A stretch of 64,000 nt of DNA from Arthrobacter globiformis. Its GTDB lineage: Bacteria > Actinomycetota > Actinomycetes > Actinomycetales > Micrococcaceae. The position numbers and the translations under genes were made by a program. Below, one piece after another: positions 25,168-35,193 of the stretch; the stretch's first letter is position 1; every line of letters begins with the position of its first letter. Below the pieces are notes generated by a model. That model was not told the DNA's origin. It saw only the letters and a list, made by a program, of their open reading frames with translations, and made no database searches. The stretch is from the NCBI RefSeq assembly GCF_030818015.1, contig NZ_JAUSZX010000003.1, positions 77,788 through 141,787 of the forward strand, in the 5' to 3' direction.

Positions 25168-25899
25168 TCAGACGGCCAGGGCCTCGGTGCTGAGAGATTC
25201 GGTGCGCGGCCGGACGGTGCGCTGCTCAACGTCCTTGACACGGGCGGTGGCCTGCACCAGTCGCTGCACAAAGACCCCCGGGGTAACGATGTGGTTGGGA
25301 TCCAGTTCGCCCGGTTCCACAACCACCTCAGCCTCCGCGACGGTGAGTCGACCCGCGGTGGCGACCACCGGATTGAAGTTCCGTGCGGTATACCGGTAGA
25401 TCAAGTTGCCATCGGTATCAGCCGTGTGGGCGTGTACGAGGGCGACGTCGGCGACGATGGCGCGCTCCTGGATGTACGTTTCACGGTCAAAGACCTCGTG
25501 CGGCTTGCCTTCCGCAACCAGGGTGCCAACGCCTGTCTTGGTGTAGAACGCCGGAATGCCCGCCCCACCGGCGCGCAGCCGCTCGGCCAGCGTTCCCTGC
25601 GGCGTGAACTCCACCTCAAGGACCCCGGCCAGGTACTGCTCGGCGAACAGCTTGTTCTCACCGACGTAGGAGGCGATCACCTTACGGACCTGCCCTGCTT
25701 CGATCAGGATGCCCAGGCCTTTGCCATCAACCCCCATGTTGTTGGAGACGACGGTCAGGTCCTTCGCGCCGGAATCCCGCACGGCCTCAATCAGGTCGGC
25801 CGGTATGCCGCTCAGCCCGAACCCGCCCACCGCAAGGGTGATCCCGTCCCTGAGCACCTCGGTCAAGGCGGCGGCCGCGTCGGATTTAAGTTTGGACAT
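25168..25899 (-). CDS. 3-oxoacid/3-oxoadipate CoA-transferase subunit A
   Basis: A 243-residue alpha chain. ATG 25899 is chosen for AAAGGAA a few bases upstream; the frame is open 13 codons further, to 25938. Signatures are TLAVGGFGLSGIPADLI, LTVVSNNMGVDGKGLG and the ERAIVADVALVHAHTADTDG strand. First gene of the CoA-transferase/thiolase operon. The residues typical of succinyl-CoA:3-oxoacid transferases are present; choosing between acetoacetate and 3-oxoadipate as acceptor is not possible from sequence alone, though the nearby aromatic cluster favours the latter. Confidence 0.92.
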   Translation of the reverse strand: MSKLKSDAAAALTEVLRDGITLAVGGFGLSGIPADLIEAVRDSGAKDLTVVSNNMGVDGKGLGILIEAGQVRKVIASYVGENKLFAEQYLAGVLEVEFTPQGTLAERLRAGGAGIPAFYTKTGVGTLVAEGKPHEVFDRETYIQERAIVADVALVHAHTADTDGNLIYRYTARNFNPVVATAGRLTVAEAEVVVEPGELDPNHIVTPGVFVQRLVQATARVKDVEQRTVRPRTESLSTEALAV

Positions 25900-25984
25900 C
25901 GCATTTCCTTTGTTGTTGTGTGTTGTCAGCTGCGCCATTCGCGGGGGATTTGGACGTAGCTGAGCTAGTACGGTGTGGAGGGTT

Positions 25985-26302
25985 TCATGCCACTCCGGCT
26001 AGGAGATGGCTCGGAGCAAGCCAGACTTCATATCCTTGGGCTTTGTCGATGAGCGTCCGGCTGAATGGGCCTTCAGCGGCCAACCAGAGAATGTTGCCGT
26101 CATCGGTGACTGCGTCAACTGTTGCCCTTCGAACAAATTCAGATCCCAGATACACATCCACTTCGGCACCGCGCAGCCGTTCCCATTCCAGAAACGGATT
26201 GCCACGGAGCCTGATCAGTGCGTCCGCGCTAATCAGGACCTCAGGTATCAGCACGTGAACACCCGCGGCACGGATTGAGGACGCTTGCGGCAGAGGGCTC
26301 AT
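25985..26302 (-). CDS. Small hypothetical protein, paralogue of 22803-23201
   Basis: A 105-residue frame with the pattern WERLRGAEVDVYLGSEFVRR, then a DG-turn followed by ILWLAAEGPF, and GYEVWLAPSHLL near the end. It resembles the core of the 132-residue protein at 22803-23201. No clear ribosome site precedes ATG 26302 and an inner GTG is possible. It sits just upstream of the CoA-transferase operon on the same strand. Function unknown. Confidence 0.55.
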   Translation of the reverse strand: MSPLPQASSIRAAGVHVLIPEVLISADALIRLRGNPFLEWERLRGAEVDVYLGSEFVRRATVDAVTDDGNILWLAAEGPFSRTLIDKAQGYEVWLAPSHLLAGVA

Positions 26303-26631
26303 TTGGCAGGGCGCTCAAACCTGGACACTCAGAGGCTCCCCTTCCTGGTGCACTGGATCCCACACCGGCATGCACATCGCCGATTTGCCGCTTTCCCGGT
26401 GGTGCTGGAAAGGGCAGCCATGTCCTGCTGCGCTCCTCAAGCCCGGGCCGATTGCCGGCCCGTGAACCTGCGGTGGCGACCTCGTTCCGGAGACACATAT
26501 CAGGGATTCCTCTTCTCGTGTTCAGAACTACCAGAATAAAGCATGATCATTATTATGATTATGTGAGGTGGTTCTCATTGTCAAGGATGGATAAGATGAT
26601 CATGATGAATTGTTCACTTTAGGAGGAACTC
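26303..26631. other. 329-bp divergent regulatory region before the GntR gene
   Basis: The left 220 bases show no gene. The right 90 bases become AT-rich and hold two TGATCAT-type palindromes just before the regulator gene, described separately. Confidence 0.5.
26543..26608. promoter_or_regulatory. Two palindromic operators upstream of the GntR regulator
   Basis: ATGATCATTATTATGAT at 26543-26559 and GATGATCATGATGA at 26595-26608 lie 73-89 and 24-37 bases before the regulator start. Related sites occur at 33231-33251, 33291-33308 and 41988-42010 in front of catabolic and transport genes. They stand out as AT-rich islands in GC-rich DNA. Probable autoregulatory binding sites. Confidence 0.55.
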
Positions 26632-27438
26632 ATGCGGACAACAGCGGCACCCCCTGCGGCGCTTCCCGGGCATGAACTGCGGAGTTCGGCGCCTTCTCCA
26701 GATGACCCCCTTCGGGCCGCTCCGACGAACAGGGCCGAAATGGCGGCTAACCTTATCGCCGAGTTGGCCGCGGCCGCCGGTCCGGACGGGCGTCTTGGAA
26801 GTAAGGACGAGGTCCGGCAGCGTTGTTCTGTTTCCGTGGGGACTTTCAATGAGGCGTTGAAGATTGCGCAGGCCCGGGGCATCGTTGCCCTGCGGCGCGG
26901 CCCGGGTGGAGGAATATTTGCCGCGCAGCAAACCCCTCTGGTCAGGCTGGGCAACCAGATGCTGGCCATGGATGACAGTGAGCACATCGTGGCCGACGCG
27001 CTCAGGATGCGCAACGTGTTGGATCCTTTGGTCATCGAAGATGCCTTAATGTACTCTTCAGCGGCTGACGTCCTGGCCATGCGGGAGGAAGTCAAGGCGA
27101 TGAAACAGGCGATGGCAGACGGAGACATTGCCGCGTTCCTGCATGGGAACTGGCGTTTCCAGGCCTTGGTAGCCAGCATTTCCCCGAACTCTATGCTGCG
27201 GACGGTCTTTTTGGGGCTGCTGGAGATACTGGAGCGGCACGCCGTTACGCTGCGGGCGCCGGCGGACCACCCCTTGCCGGGGCTTTTGGAAGAGAGGTTC
27301 GAGCTCTACGAGCGGATGGCCGACGCTATGGAAAACCGCGACCGGGAAACCGCGATGCAGATCATGCACATCCATAACAACACCGGCGTCCAGCCGGCGG
27401 CCTCACCAAAGGATGCAGTGCTCACCGGTACTGAATAA
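26632..27438 (+). CDS. GntR-family (FCD/FadR-type) regulator of the aromatic cluster
   Basis: A 268-residue regulator with AGGAGGAACT before ATG 26632. Residues 35-100 carry the winged helix (DEVRQRCSVSVGTFNEALKI, then GIVALRRGPGGGIFAA). From about 120 comes an all-helical FCD ligand domain with candidate metal/ligand residues (MRNVLDPLVIEDAL, NWRFQALVA, HIHNN). FCD regulators usually repress catabolic genes and respond to organic acids. It faces the MFS gene across a shared terminator, and its own promoter carries the palindromes repeated before the FAH and ABC genes. Confidence 0.88.
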   Translation: MRTTAAPPAALPGHELRSSAPSPDDPLRAAPTNRAEMAANLIAELAAAAGPDGRLGSKDEVRQRCSVSVGTFNEALKIAQARGIVALRRGPGGGIFAAQQTPLVRLGNQMLAMDDSEHIVADALRMRNVLDPLVIEDALMYSSAADVLAMREEVKAMKQAMADGDIAAFLHGNWRFQALVASISPNSMLRTVFLGLLEILERHAVTLRAPADHPLPGLLEERFELYERMADAMENRDRETAMQIMHIHNNTGVQPAASPKDAVLTGTE

Positions 27439-27473
27439 CAGTGAGTGCCTGGTGATGCGGCAGGCACTCACTG
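27439..27473. terminator. Bidirectional terminator between GntR and MFS genes
   Basis: A perfect 13-bp stem, CAGTGAGTGCCTG (27439-27451) with CAGGCACTCACTG (27461-27473), and a 9-base loop start right after the regulator stop. It serves the convergent GntR and MFS transcripts. Confidence 0.78.
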
Positions 27474-27561
27474 TGTCCGCGACCTGATGGCCCGGCCGCT
27501 CCTGCCCGACGTCGGGTAGACGCATGGCAGAAGCGGCCAGGGCCCCTGGTATGCGGCAGGT

Positions 27562-28839
27562 CTATGGCAGCGCAGGAGCCGGGATATTCTCGGGCTCGGT
27601 TGCCCGGGCTGATCTGTGGGAGACATACAGGCCCGCGCACAGGACCAGGCACAGGACGGCAGTGGCCGCGTACAGCGTGAAGATACCCGCCGGACCGCCG
27701 GAGGCGAAGGCCGTACCGCCAAGAACGGGTCCGAGGAAGGACCCGATGAAAGCCATCGAGTTCGTCAGGCCGAGAATCGTGCCGCGGGAGTGCGGGGCCA
27801 CGGCAGTTGAGGCTGTGGCATTGATCAGGTTTTGGGTGGAGTGGCCGCCGATGCCCATCAGCGCCACGCAGACCAGTGCGAAGGCCATGGATACCGGTCC
27901 AAGAAGGATGCCGAGAAGCCCGGCGAGGGTCAGGGCGGCGCAGATGACGCCGATGACTGCAGGTCCGACCTTGTCAGCTGCTGTGGCTGTGAACCAGGAT
28001 CCCATGACCGCGGCGCCTGTGAGGGTGAATGCGAAGATGAGCGCCTCCGTAAGGCTGAACCCGAGTGTTTTCATGGACTCGGCAAGCCATACGTTCAGGC
28101 CAAGCCAGGTCACCATGTTCGTGACGGCGGCGGCTGCGACGAACAGAACAAGGACCCAGCCGCGGCCCCGGAAAAGGGCGGCGAACTTTTGTCCCGGAGA
28201 CAGTGCGGTGTCACGGACTTCGGCCGGTTCGCTGATGCGGCAGGACATGAGCACGGCCAGAATGACCAGCGTCAGGCCGGCGCCGAGCCAGAACATTGAC
28301 CTCCAACCCAGCAAGGGCATGAGGAAGATCCCGAAGAGGGCGGCCAGGGTTCCCCCGAGCGGGACGCCTGCCATCGTGATCGTGATGACCAGGCTTCCGC
28401 GCTGCTTGGGTGCGTGGTTCCGTGCCAGCGTCATAGCCGTGGTGACCGCTCCGCCGACGCCGATGCCGGTGATGAGCCGTGCAAGGCCGAGGAATTCGGG
28501 CGTGGGGGCCAGTGCTGCCAGGGCTGATCCGAGCGTGAACACTGCGGCGGCCAGCGCCATGATCCGGTGCCGGCCGTAGCGGTCGGCAAGGGCGGTTCCG
28601 CTCAGGACGCCAATCAGTGCACCGGCGTAGACGATGCCGCCGACGAGGCCGGTCGTCTGTTCGTCCATGTGCAGGGATGGGTCGGTCAGCAGCAGGGGAA
28701 CTACGGAGCCGAAGACGATCAGGTTATAGCCTTCCATCACCGTGACGAGCATGCAGATGGCGATGACGGCTTTGTCTGAAAGAAACGGTCCGGCGCTGCG
28801 TGGTTGTGCGGTCGGTGTGGTTTGGACTTCTTGTTTCAT
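27562..28839 (-). CDS. MFS transporter, aromatic acid:H+ symporter (AAHS) type
   Basis: A 425-residue, twelve-helix major facilitator with AAAAAAGGAC before ATG 28839. The TM2-3 loop signature appears as GTALADRYGRHR, and TM1 carries VMEGYNLIVFGSVVPLL, close to the D/E-G-Y/F-D motif of benzoate/4-hydroxybenzoate transporters. It would import an aromatic acid with protons. It is the last gene of the - strand catabolic run (FAH, extradiol dioxygenase, hydroxylase, SnoaL-like). Confidence 0.92.
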   Translation of the reverse strand: MKQEVQTTPTAQPRSAGPFLSDKAVIAICMLVTVMEGYNLIVFGSVVPLLLTDPSLHMDEQTTGLVGGIVYAGALIGVLSGTALADRYGRHRIMALAAAVFTLGSALAALAPTPEFLGLARLITGIGVGGAVTTAMTLARNHAPKQRGSLVITITMAGVPLGGTLAALFGIFLMPLLGWRSMFWLGAGLTLVILAVLMSCRISEPAEVRDTALSPGQKFAALFRGRGWVLVLFVAAAAVTNMVTWLGLNVWLAESMKTLGFSLTEALIFAFTLTGAAVMGSWFTATAADKVGPAVIGVICAALTLAGLLGILLGPVSMAFALVCVALMGIGGHSTQNLINATASTAVAPHSRGTILGLTNSMAFIGSFLGPVLGGTAFASGGPAGIFTLYAATAVLCLVLCAGLYVSHRSARATEPENIPAPALP

Positions 28840-28935
28840 TGCTATGTCCTTTTTTGGGCACTACGTTGTGCTCGAGGGGTCAACAGGGTGGGGGATGGGG
28901 CTGAAGTGTTACCGCGGGAGTAGATGAGGGAAGAG

Positions 28936-29352
28936 CTAGGCCTGCAGTATGCGGTGTTCAGTCCATTTCAAGCGTTCGGGGGTTGGGGTAAACCGTCCCC
29001 GGTATTCGCCGATGGCTTGGCAGGCTGGGTGGGTTCCGGCCAGTGACCATCGTTGATAAGTGGCCCGATACGTAATGTCCGGGCCGTCGGTCTGAGTGAG
29101 CAGGTTGGTGATGAGGTGCCGGGTTGGGGCTGGGTTTGTGAAGGCTCCGGCATAGAAGCCCGCTATGGCGTCTGCGCCGGTTTGCAGGGGCTGGTCTTTG
29201 AAGTGCAGCTGCGCGTCGGTGAGCAGGTGCCCGGCTGCCGTGGCATCGTGTTCATCCATGGCCAGGCAGTAGAGTGCCAGCGCATTTTCGATGAGGTGCC
29301 GGTGCTCGGCTGCGGGCAGGGTGCCCGCGGCCGAGAGGGGGACCTGTGTCAC
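28936..29352 (-). CDS. SnoaL/NTF2-like protein
   Basis: A 138-residue protein from GTG 29352, overlapping the hydroxylase stop by 4 bases (GTGA). The sequence (IENALALYCLAMDEHDATAA, LLTDAQLHFKD, GADAIAGFYAGAF, PTRHLITNLL, EYRGRFTP) fits the SnoaL-like NTF2 cone fold, similar in size to ring-hydroxylating dioxygenase beta subunits. No partner alpha subunit is present, so it may be an isomerase, cyclase or dehydratase-like helper acting on the hydroxylated or ring-opened product. Confidence 0.75.
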   Translation of the reverse strand: MTQVPLSAAGTLPAAEHRHLIENALALYCLAMDEHDATAAGHLLTDAQLHFKDQPLQTGADAIAGFYAGAFTNPAPTRHLITNLLTQTDGPDITYRATYQRWSLAGTHPACQAIGEYRGRFTPTPERLKWTEHRILQA

Positions 29353-31223
29353 CGGCTTGAGCCGGAAAGCGCGGGCCGTGCGTCGGCGGCTTTCGTTGGT
29401 TGCAGATCGCCCAGGAACTCCTGGACCAGCTCCGGGATTTCCCCTGCTACGGCAGTGCCGTAGACATAGAAATCGGGGCGGATGAGGACGGCGTCGGCCA
29501 CTATTTCGTCGAGCCAGGCTGAGTAGGCGCCGCTGACGTCGACGGCTGTGTCCGCCGCCGGCACCGTTCCCAGGGCTATGATCCGGATGCCTGTCGCTTG
29601 CAGCGCGGCGTGGAGGTCGTCGGGCAGTTCGTTCCTTAGCCCTTCCTTTCGCAGCAGGAGGATTCCACCCGGGCCGTAGACGTCGTCGAAGAGTCCCTCA
29701 TTGTCAGCTCCCCGGACGGCAGCCTGGATGGATAGGGTTCCGCCGGAGTGATCGTACCGGTGCAGTCCGTCACCCAGGCGGGGTGCGGGGTGGGCCGGCA
29801 TGCTGACGCCGGCTGCGATGTCTCCGGTCATTTTCTCGTCGCGTCTGGCCGCATCTGCCGGATCGGTCAGGCAGATGATCTCTCCGAGTTGCATCGAGCG
29901 TTCGATGAAGTGCCTGACGTGCTCCGCGCGTTCGGTTCCATAGGAGTCCAGAATGGACTCGTCGGCGCGGTCCGTGAGGACCAGATCGAGTTTCCATTCC
30001 AGGTTTGCTGCATCGCGGAGCCCTGAACTCATTCCCTGGCCGGCGAAGGGTGGCATCAGGTGGGCTGAATCTCCGGCAAGAAGCATCCGTCCCTTGCGCC
30101 AGGAATCGCACCAGCGTGCCTGGAAGGTGTAGAGCGCGCGGCGTTCAATATCTGCTGTATCGGGGCTTACACCCCAGGGCTTGAGAAGCTCCCAGACGTT
30201 TGCCTCGCTGCTGAATTCTTCCTTGGTTTCGCCCTCCAGCCGCAGGAATTCGAACCGACGCCGTCCCGGGCCTCCCGGTACAAGGGTGGTGGGCCGGAGG
30301 GGATCACAGATTTGCAGAGCCGGCGGTTCAACGTGCATCGGTTCCTTGGGCAGCAGGTCCACGACCAGCCAGTCGTGAAAGTAACCAAGGTCCGTCATGG
30401 TGGTCCCCATCCACTGGCGGACTTTGCTGTTGGCGCCGTCAGCCCCGACCAGGTACTTGCCGGTCAGCGACCGCCGCTCCCCGTCAGCGTTGCGCACATG
30501 AAGGGTGATCTGCTCCTCGGTTTCATGCCGGGACTCAGCTTCCCAGCCGCGCAGCAACGTGACGGATCCCAGGGCGGACACCTTGTCGTGGAGGAACGCC
30601 TCAACGCTGGGCTGGTGGAAGAAGTAGCTGGTGTTCCAGCCTGACCGCCCGCCGCCGCGCCATTCCAGTTGCAGCAGAGCCTCACCCGCGGCGTTGCGCC
30701 ATTCATACTGATCGTCATAGGCCTCGACCGCGTGGGGCATCTGCTCGGGGGAAGCATCGAGCGACTGCAAGAGCCGGGCGATTTCATCATCGAAGTGGAC
30801 AGCCCGCGGCAGCGGGTAACTTACAAGCTGCCGCTCGACCACCGCGACGCGGTGGCCGCGGCGTCCAAGTTGCAGGGCGAGCACGCGGCCGACTGGTCCA
30901 TAACCTGCGATGACCACGTCGAAGTTCTCTTCTGCGGGGCTTTTCAGTTGTTCCAGTCCTCCGGCAACCATGGGCACGTTGACTTCCGTCAACTGGTAGG
31001 AGGCAACGCGGGCAGCGGCGTAGGGATCTTTGGCCATTTCCGCCTCGAGGTACTCCCTCTCCTGGACGAGGGAGAGCAGCACGCCGCCGTCACGGGTCAT
31101 CTTGCTGCCCGCGGCAGCGATCACTCCGGCATCGACCGCGGTCTGGAGCCATTCAATGTGCGCTCCGCGGTGTTCAGCGACGACATCCGCCGGCGCGGTG
31201 TAGCTGATGTTGATAACAAACAT
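29349..31223 (-). CDS. YciI-like domain fused to an FAD-dependent aromatic hydroxylase
   Basis: A 624-residue protein. Residues 1-88 form a YciI/YCII-like domain (VINISYTAPADVVAEHRGAH, later AKDPYAAARVASY), then the FAD monooxygenase starts at about residue 100 with DVVIAGYGPVGRVLALQLG. DGANSKVRQW and RMLLAGDSAHLMPPFAGQGM are the DG and GD FAD motifs, and the C-terminus has the thioredoxin-like tail of MhpA/PheA hydroxylases. The hydroxylase adds an ortho OH to a phenolic ring using NAD(P)H and O2. YciI proteins are small dehydratase/dehalogenase-like enzymes of aromatic pathways; here the two are one chain. Ribosome site AAAGG precedes ATG 31223. Confidence 0.9.
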   Translation of the reverse strand: MFVINISYTAPADVVAEHRGAHIEWLQTAVDAGVIAAAGSKMTRDGGVLLSLVQEREYLEAEMAKDPYAAARVASYQLTEVNVPMVAGGLEQLKSPAEENFDVVIAGYGPVGRVLALQLGRRGHRVAVVERQLVSYPLPRAVHFDDEIARLLQSLDASPEQMPHAVEAYDDQYEWRNAAGEALLQLEWRGGGRSGWNTSYFFHQPSVEAFLHDKVSALGSVTLLRGWEAESRHETEEQITLHVRNADGERRSLTGKYLVGADGANSKVRQWMGTTMTDLGYFHDWLVVDLLPKEPMHVEPPALQICDPLRPTTLVPGGPGRRRFEFLRLEGETKEEFSSEANVWELLKPWGVSPDTADIERRALYTFQARWCDSWRKGRMLLAGDSAHLMPPFAGQGMSSGLRDAANLEWKLDLVLTDRADESILDSYGTERAEHVRHFIERSMQLGEIICLTDPADAARRDEKMTGDIAAGVSMPAHPAPRLGDGLHRYDHSGGTLSIQAAVRGADNEGLFDDVYGPGGILLLRKEGLRNELPDDLHAALQATGIRIIALGTVPAADTAVDVSGAYSAWLDEIVADAVLIRPDFYVYGTAVAGEIPELVQEFLGDLQPTKAADARPALSGSSR

Positions 31224-31261
31224 GGGAAAGCCTTTCAGGCACCTTTGTCTTGGGCCGCGTT

Positions 31262-32209
31262 TTAGACCGGTTGGGTGTGGAGTCCCAGGGCGGTGGGTGC
31301 GTGGGTGCCGGTCATGAGGGCGGCGAGGTCGTCGGGTTCGAGGAAGGATGGGGGAGGTGGGGGTCCCCAGTTGAAGAGTCCTTGGGCGCCTTCGAAGGTT
31401 TCGGGGGTCCAGATTTCGTCTTCGGGGATGCAGTCCATGTCGGAGTAGTACTCGGAGAAGTTCCCGGCGGGGTCTTTGAGGTACCAGAAGAAGTTGGATC
31501 CGGCGTGGTGGCGGCCCAGGCCCCAGATGTGGCGTTCGGGGTTGTTTTCGAGCATCGCTTTGGCGCCGCGTCCGACATCGTCGATGTCGTCGACCTGCCA
31601 GGAGGTGTGGTGCAGGAAGTTCACCGGGGCGGCGAGGGCAAGGACGTTGTGGTGGTCCACCGAGCAGCGCATGAACGCGCCCTTATCGGAGATGTAGTCG
31701 CTGACTTTGAAGCCGATGCCTTCGGTGAAGAACCGCATGGTCGCTTCCAGGTTCACGGTGCCGATCACGGTGTGCCCGAGTTTGCGGGGCTTGATCGCGT
31801 AGTCCCTGACGACGCCGGGGGCGCGGCCGAAGCGGTCGATCCGGCCGGGGCCGTTGTAGGGGGTCGCCGGGGTGGGGTCCTGCGCGATCCGGGGGGCGAC
31901 GTGGATCCGGGCGGTGAACCCTGACACTGGTTCCTGGGCGAGGAGTTCGGTTCCGTTGTGGTTGATCGGCACGCCCAGGCGGGTCATCTGAGAGGTGACT
32001 TTGGCGACGTCATCGTCGTTGTCGGCGCCGACGCCCAGTTCGACCAGGCGCCGGGTGGGGGCGTGGACGATTTTGAGTTGTTCGCCGCCGTCACGGGTCC
32101 CGAACGAGTTATTCCCGAGCGGGTCAAGGCCGAACTCTTCGTAGTAAGCGGCCGTTTCGGGGACATTCGGTACGCCCATCACGACGCGGGTCAGGCGATG
32201 CAGTGACAA
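31262..32209 (-). CDS. Extradiol (catechol 2,3-) dioxygenase, copy 1
   Basis: A 315-residue two-domain VOC-fold type I extradiol dioxygenase. It starts at TTG 32209 with AAGGAG upstream. The Fe(II) facial triad is present: H146 (KLGHTVIG), H201 (HHTSWQVDD) and E253 (GNFSEYYSD). It opens a catechol-type ring next to the hydroxyls. From codon about 304 the sequence leaves the duplicated segment and ends APTALGLHTQPV, unlike copy 2 (AAASH). It lies between the FAH-family gene and the hydroxylase in one operon. Confidence 0.87.
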   Translation of the reverse strand: MSLHRLTRVVMGVPNVPETAAYYEEFGLDPLGNNSFGTRDGGEQLKIVHAPTRRLVELGVGADNDDDVAKVTSQMTRLGVPINHNGTELLAQEPVSGFTARIHVAPRIAQDPTPATPYNGPGRIDRFGRAPGVVRDYAIKPRKLGHTVIGTVNLEATMRFFTEGIGFKVSDYISDKGAFMRCSVDHHNVLALAAPVNFLHHTSWQVDDIDDVGRGAKAMLENNPERHIWGLGRHHAGSNFFWYLKDPAGNFSEYYSDMDCIPEDEIWTPETFEGAQGLFNWGPPPPPSFLEPDDLAALMTGTHAPTALGLHTQPV

Positions 32210-32274
32210 GGGGTTACTCCTTTGTATCCGTGAAAAGTTTGATGTTGGTGCCCGCCCCGCCAGAGGGGGGTGGG

Positions 32275-32310
32275 CTGGCTGCCCGGGTTGTTACCGGCCC
32301 GGGCAGCCAG
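32275..32310. terminator. Intra-operon hairpin between FAH and extradiol genes, copy 1
   Basis: CTGGCTGCCCGGG (32275-32287) pairs perfectly with CCCGGGCAGCCAG (32298-32310) with a 10-base loop. It sits in the 109-bp gap inside the operon with no T-run, so it may set the ratio of the two products or stabilise mRNA rather than terminate. An identical copy lies at 37044-37079. Confidence 0.5.
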
Positions 32311-32318
32311 GGGATGGT

Positions 32319-33176
32319 TCAGTTGCCGGCCGAGACGAATGTCTGTGTCATTTCGCCGATGCCCTCGATCCGGGAGACCAAGGTTTCTCCGGGCTGGATG
32401 AAACGCTTCGGACTCCGGCCCACGCCGACCCCGGCAGGGGTGCCGGTGAAGATGATGTCCCCCGGCAGCAGGGTCACCGTTGCGGACAACCCCTCGATCA
32501 GGGCCGGGACGGAAAAGATCAGCTCCGAGGTGCGGCCTTTCTGGAGTTCTTCACCATCCAGGCTGCAGCTGAGTTCCAGGTCGTCGGGGTTCGAGAACTC
32601 GTCCGGGGTGACCAGCCAGGGTCCGACAGGGCCGAAGCCCGGGAAGGACTTGCCCAGCCCGAACTGCGGTGCCGGGCCACGGAGCTGGGAGACCCGCTCG
32701 GAAATGTCCTGACCAATCGACAGGCCTGCCACATGGTCCCAGGCGTCCGCCGCGGGAACGTTCCGGGCTTCCTTGCCGATCACCGCCACGAGCTCCACTT
32801 CCCAGTCCACGTTCCCACCCTCAGGGATGACCACGGTCGTGTCCGGGCCGGTGATGCAGGTGGGGAACTTCGTAAACACCGGCGGGAGGGTGTCCGGCTG
32901 CGCGAACCCCGACTCCTTCGCGTGCTCCGAGTAGTTCAAACCAATCGCGAACACCTGACGCGGCGCCGGAGACGGCGAGCCCAGCCACGACCGGTCAAAC
33001 GACACGTCGGCAGGGGTGTCAGCCAGAGTTCCGGCCCAGGCCCGGAACTCCTCCCACCGCTCATAAACACCCGCCAGCCCCGGACCGAACCGGCCCCCGC
33101 TGGCAGCCTCAACATCAAGACCAGCCTCATCAGAAACCAGCAAAACAGCTCGGTTATCAACGTTGGCAATACGCAC
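32319..33176 (-). CDS. Fumarylacetoacetate hydrolase (FAH)-family protein, copy 1
   Basis: A 285-residue FAH-fold enzyme from GTG 33176 with GAGGAG upstream. The core reads QVFAIGLNYSEHAKESG, then VDWEVELVAVIGKEARNV, then GLSIGQDISERVSQ and LPGDIIFTGTPAGVGVG, giving the usual Glu/Glu/Asp metal set. The family hydrolyses C-C bonds of acylpyruvates or decarboxylates/hydrates meta-cleavage products. Next to an extradiol dioxygenase it most likely processes the ring-opened product. Its promoter region carries two TGATCATTA palindromes. The coding sequence recurs at 37088-37945. Confidence 0.9.
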   Translation of the reverse strand: MRIANVDNRAVLLVSDEAGLDVEAASGGRFGPGLAGVYERWEEFRAWAGTLADTPADVSFDRSWLGSPSPAPRQVFAIGLNYSEHAKESGFAQPDTLPPVFTKFPTCITGPDTTVVIPEGGNVDWEVELVAVIGKEARNVPAADAWDHVAGLSIGQDISERVSQLRGPAPQFGLGKSFPGFGPVGPWLVTPDEFSNPDDLELSCSLDGEELQKGRTSELIFSVPALIEGLSATVTLLPGDIIFTGTPAGVGVGRSPKRFIQPGETLVSRIEGIGEMTQTFVSAGN

Positions 33177-33230
33177 AAAAACTCCTCGTGGATGTGAATG
33201 GAGGGTGATGAGAGGACGCCTACTTCCTAT

Positions 33231-33308
33231 TCATCATGATCATTACGATGAGTCTAGATGTGATCGAGATCGCATGTCAAGTGATTCGGGATAATGATCA
33301 TGATCATT
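33231..33308. promoter_or_regulatory. Two palindromic operators upstream of FAH copy 1
   Basis: TCATCATGATCATTACGATGA at 33231-33251 (20 of its bases are shared-core type) and ATAATGATCATGATCATT at 33291-33308 lie 55-75 and 115-132 bases before the FAH start. They resemble the sites before the GntR gene and the ABC substrate-binding gene. The 235-bp gap outside these sites holds no gene. Confidence 0.55.
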
Positions 33309-33422
33309 GCCGGTGGGGCTGTATGCCGCCTAATCGGATAGGGGATTCGTCGCCGCCGTCTCGGGGCAGCAGGGAGGGCTGCCTCCGACTGCCTTGGCTC
33401 AAGTCACTACGCCTTCGAGCCC

Positions 33423-35021
<1,599 letters not shown>

Positions 35022-35193
35022 TGTGGGTCCTTTCCAGGGCTGATTCAGGCAGCCCGGTTGAATGCGGTCGGATGTTGACCGCCCGCCTCGCAAGTAATGG
35101 TTGGGCGTAAGGCGGGGACGGCGGGCAAAACGTCCCTGGTGGCAGCTCACTGCCTTCGGTTGCTTGTGTTCAGATCGGAAGAGCCGTCTGGCG

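Larger units (their letters stand above)
31298..33187 (-). repeat. 1,890-bp direct repeat, copy 1
   Basis: The segment covering nearly all of the extradiol gene, the hairpin, the whole FAH gene and its ribosome site recurs at 36067-37956 with constant offset 4,769. I found one difference: T at 31349 versus G at 36118, a silent third-position change. Borders are sharp (31297 G versus C; 33188 G versus T). Both copies have the same orientation. Confidence 0.92.

Noticed and set aside
23207..25899. Firm naming of the operon as pcaIJF
   Set aside because: CoA-transferase and thiolase sequences fit both 3-oxoadipate and acetoacetate use, and no pcaD, pcaB or ring-cleavage ortho genes adjoin, so gene symbols were withheld.
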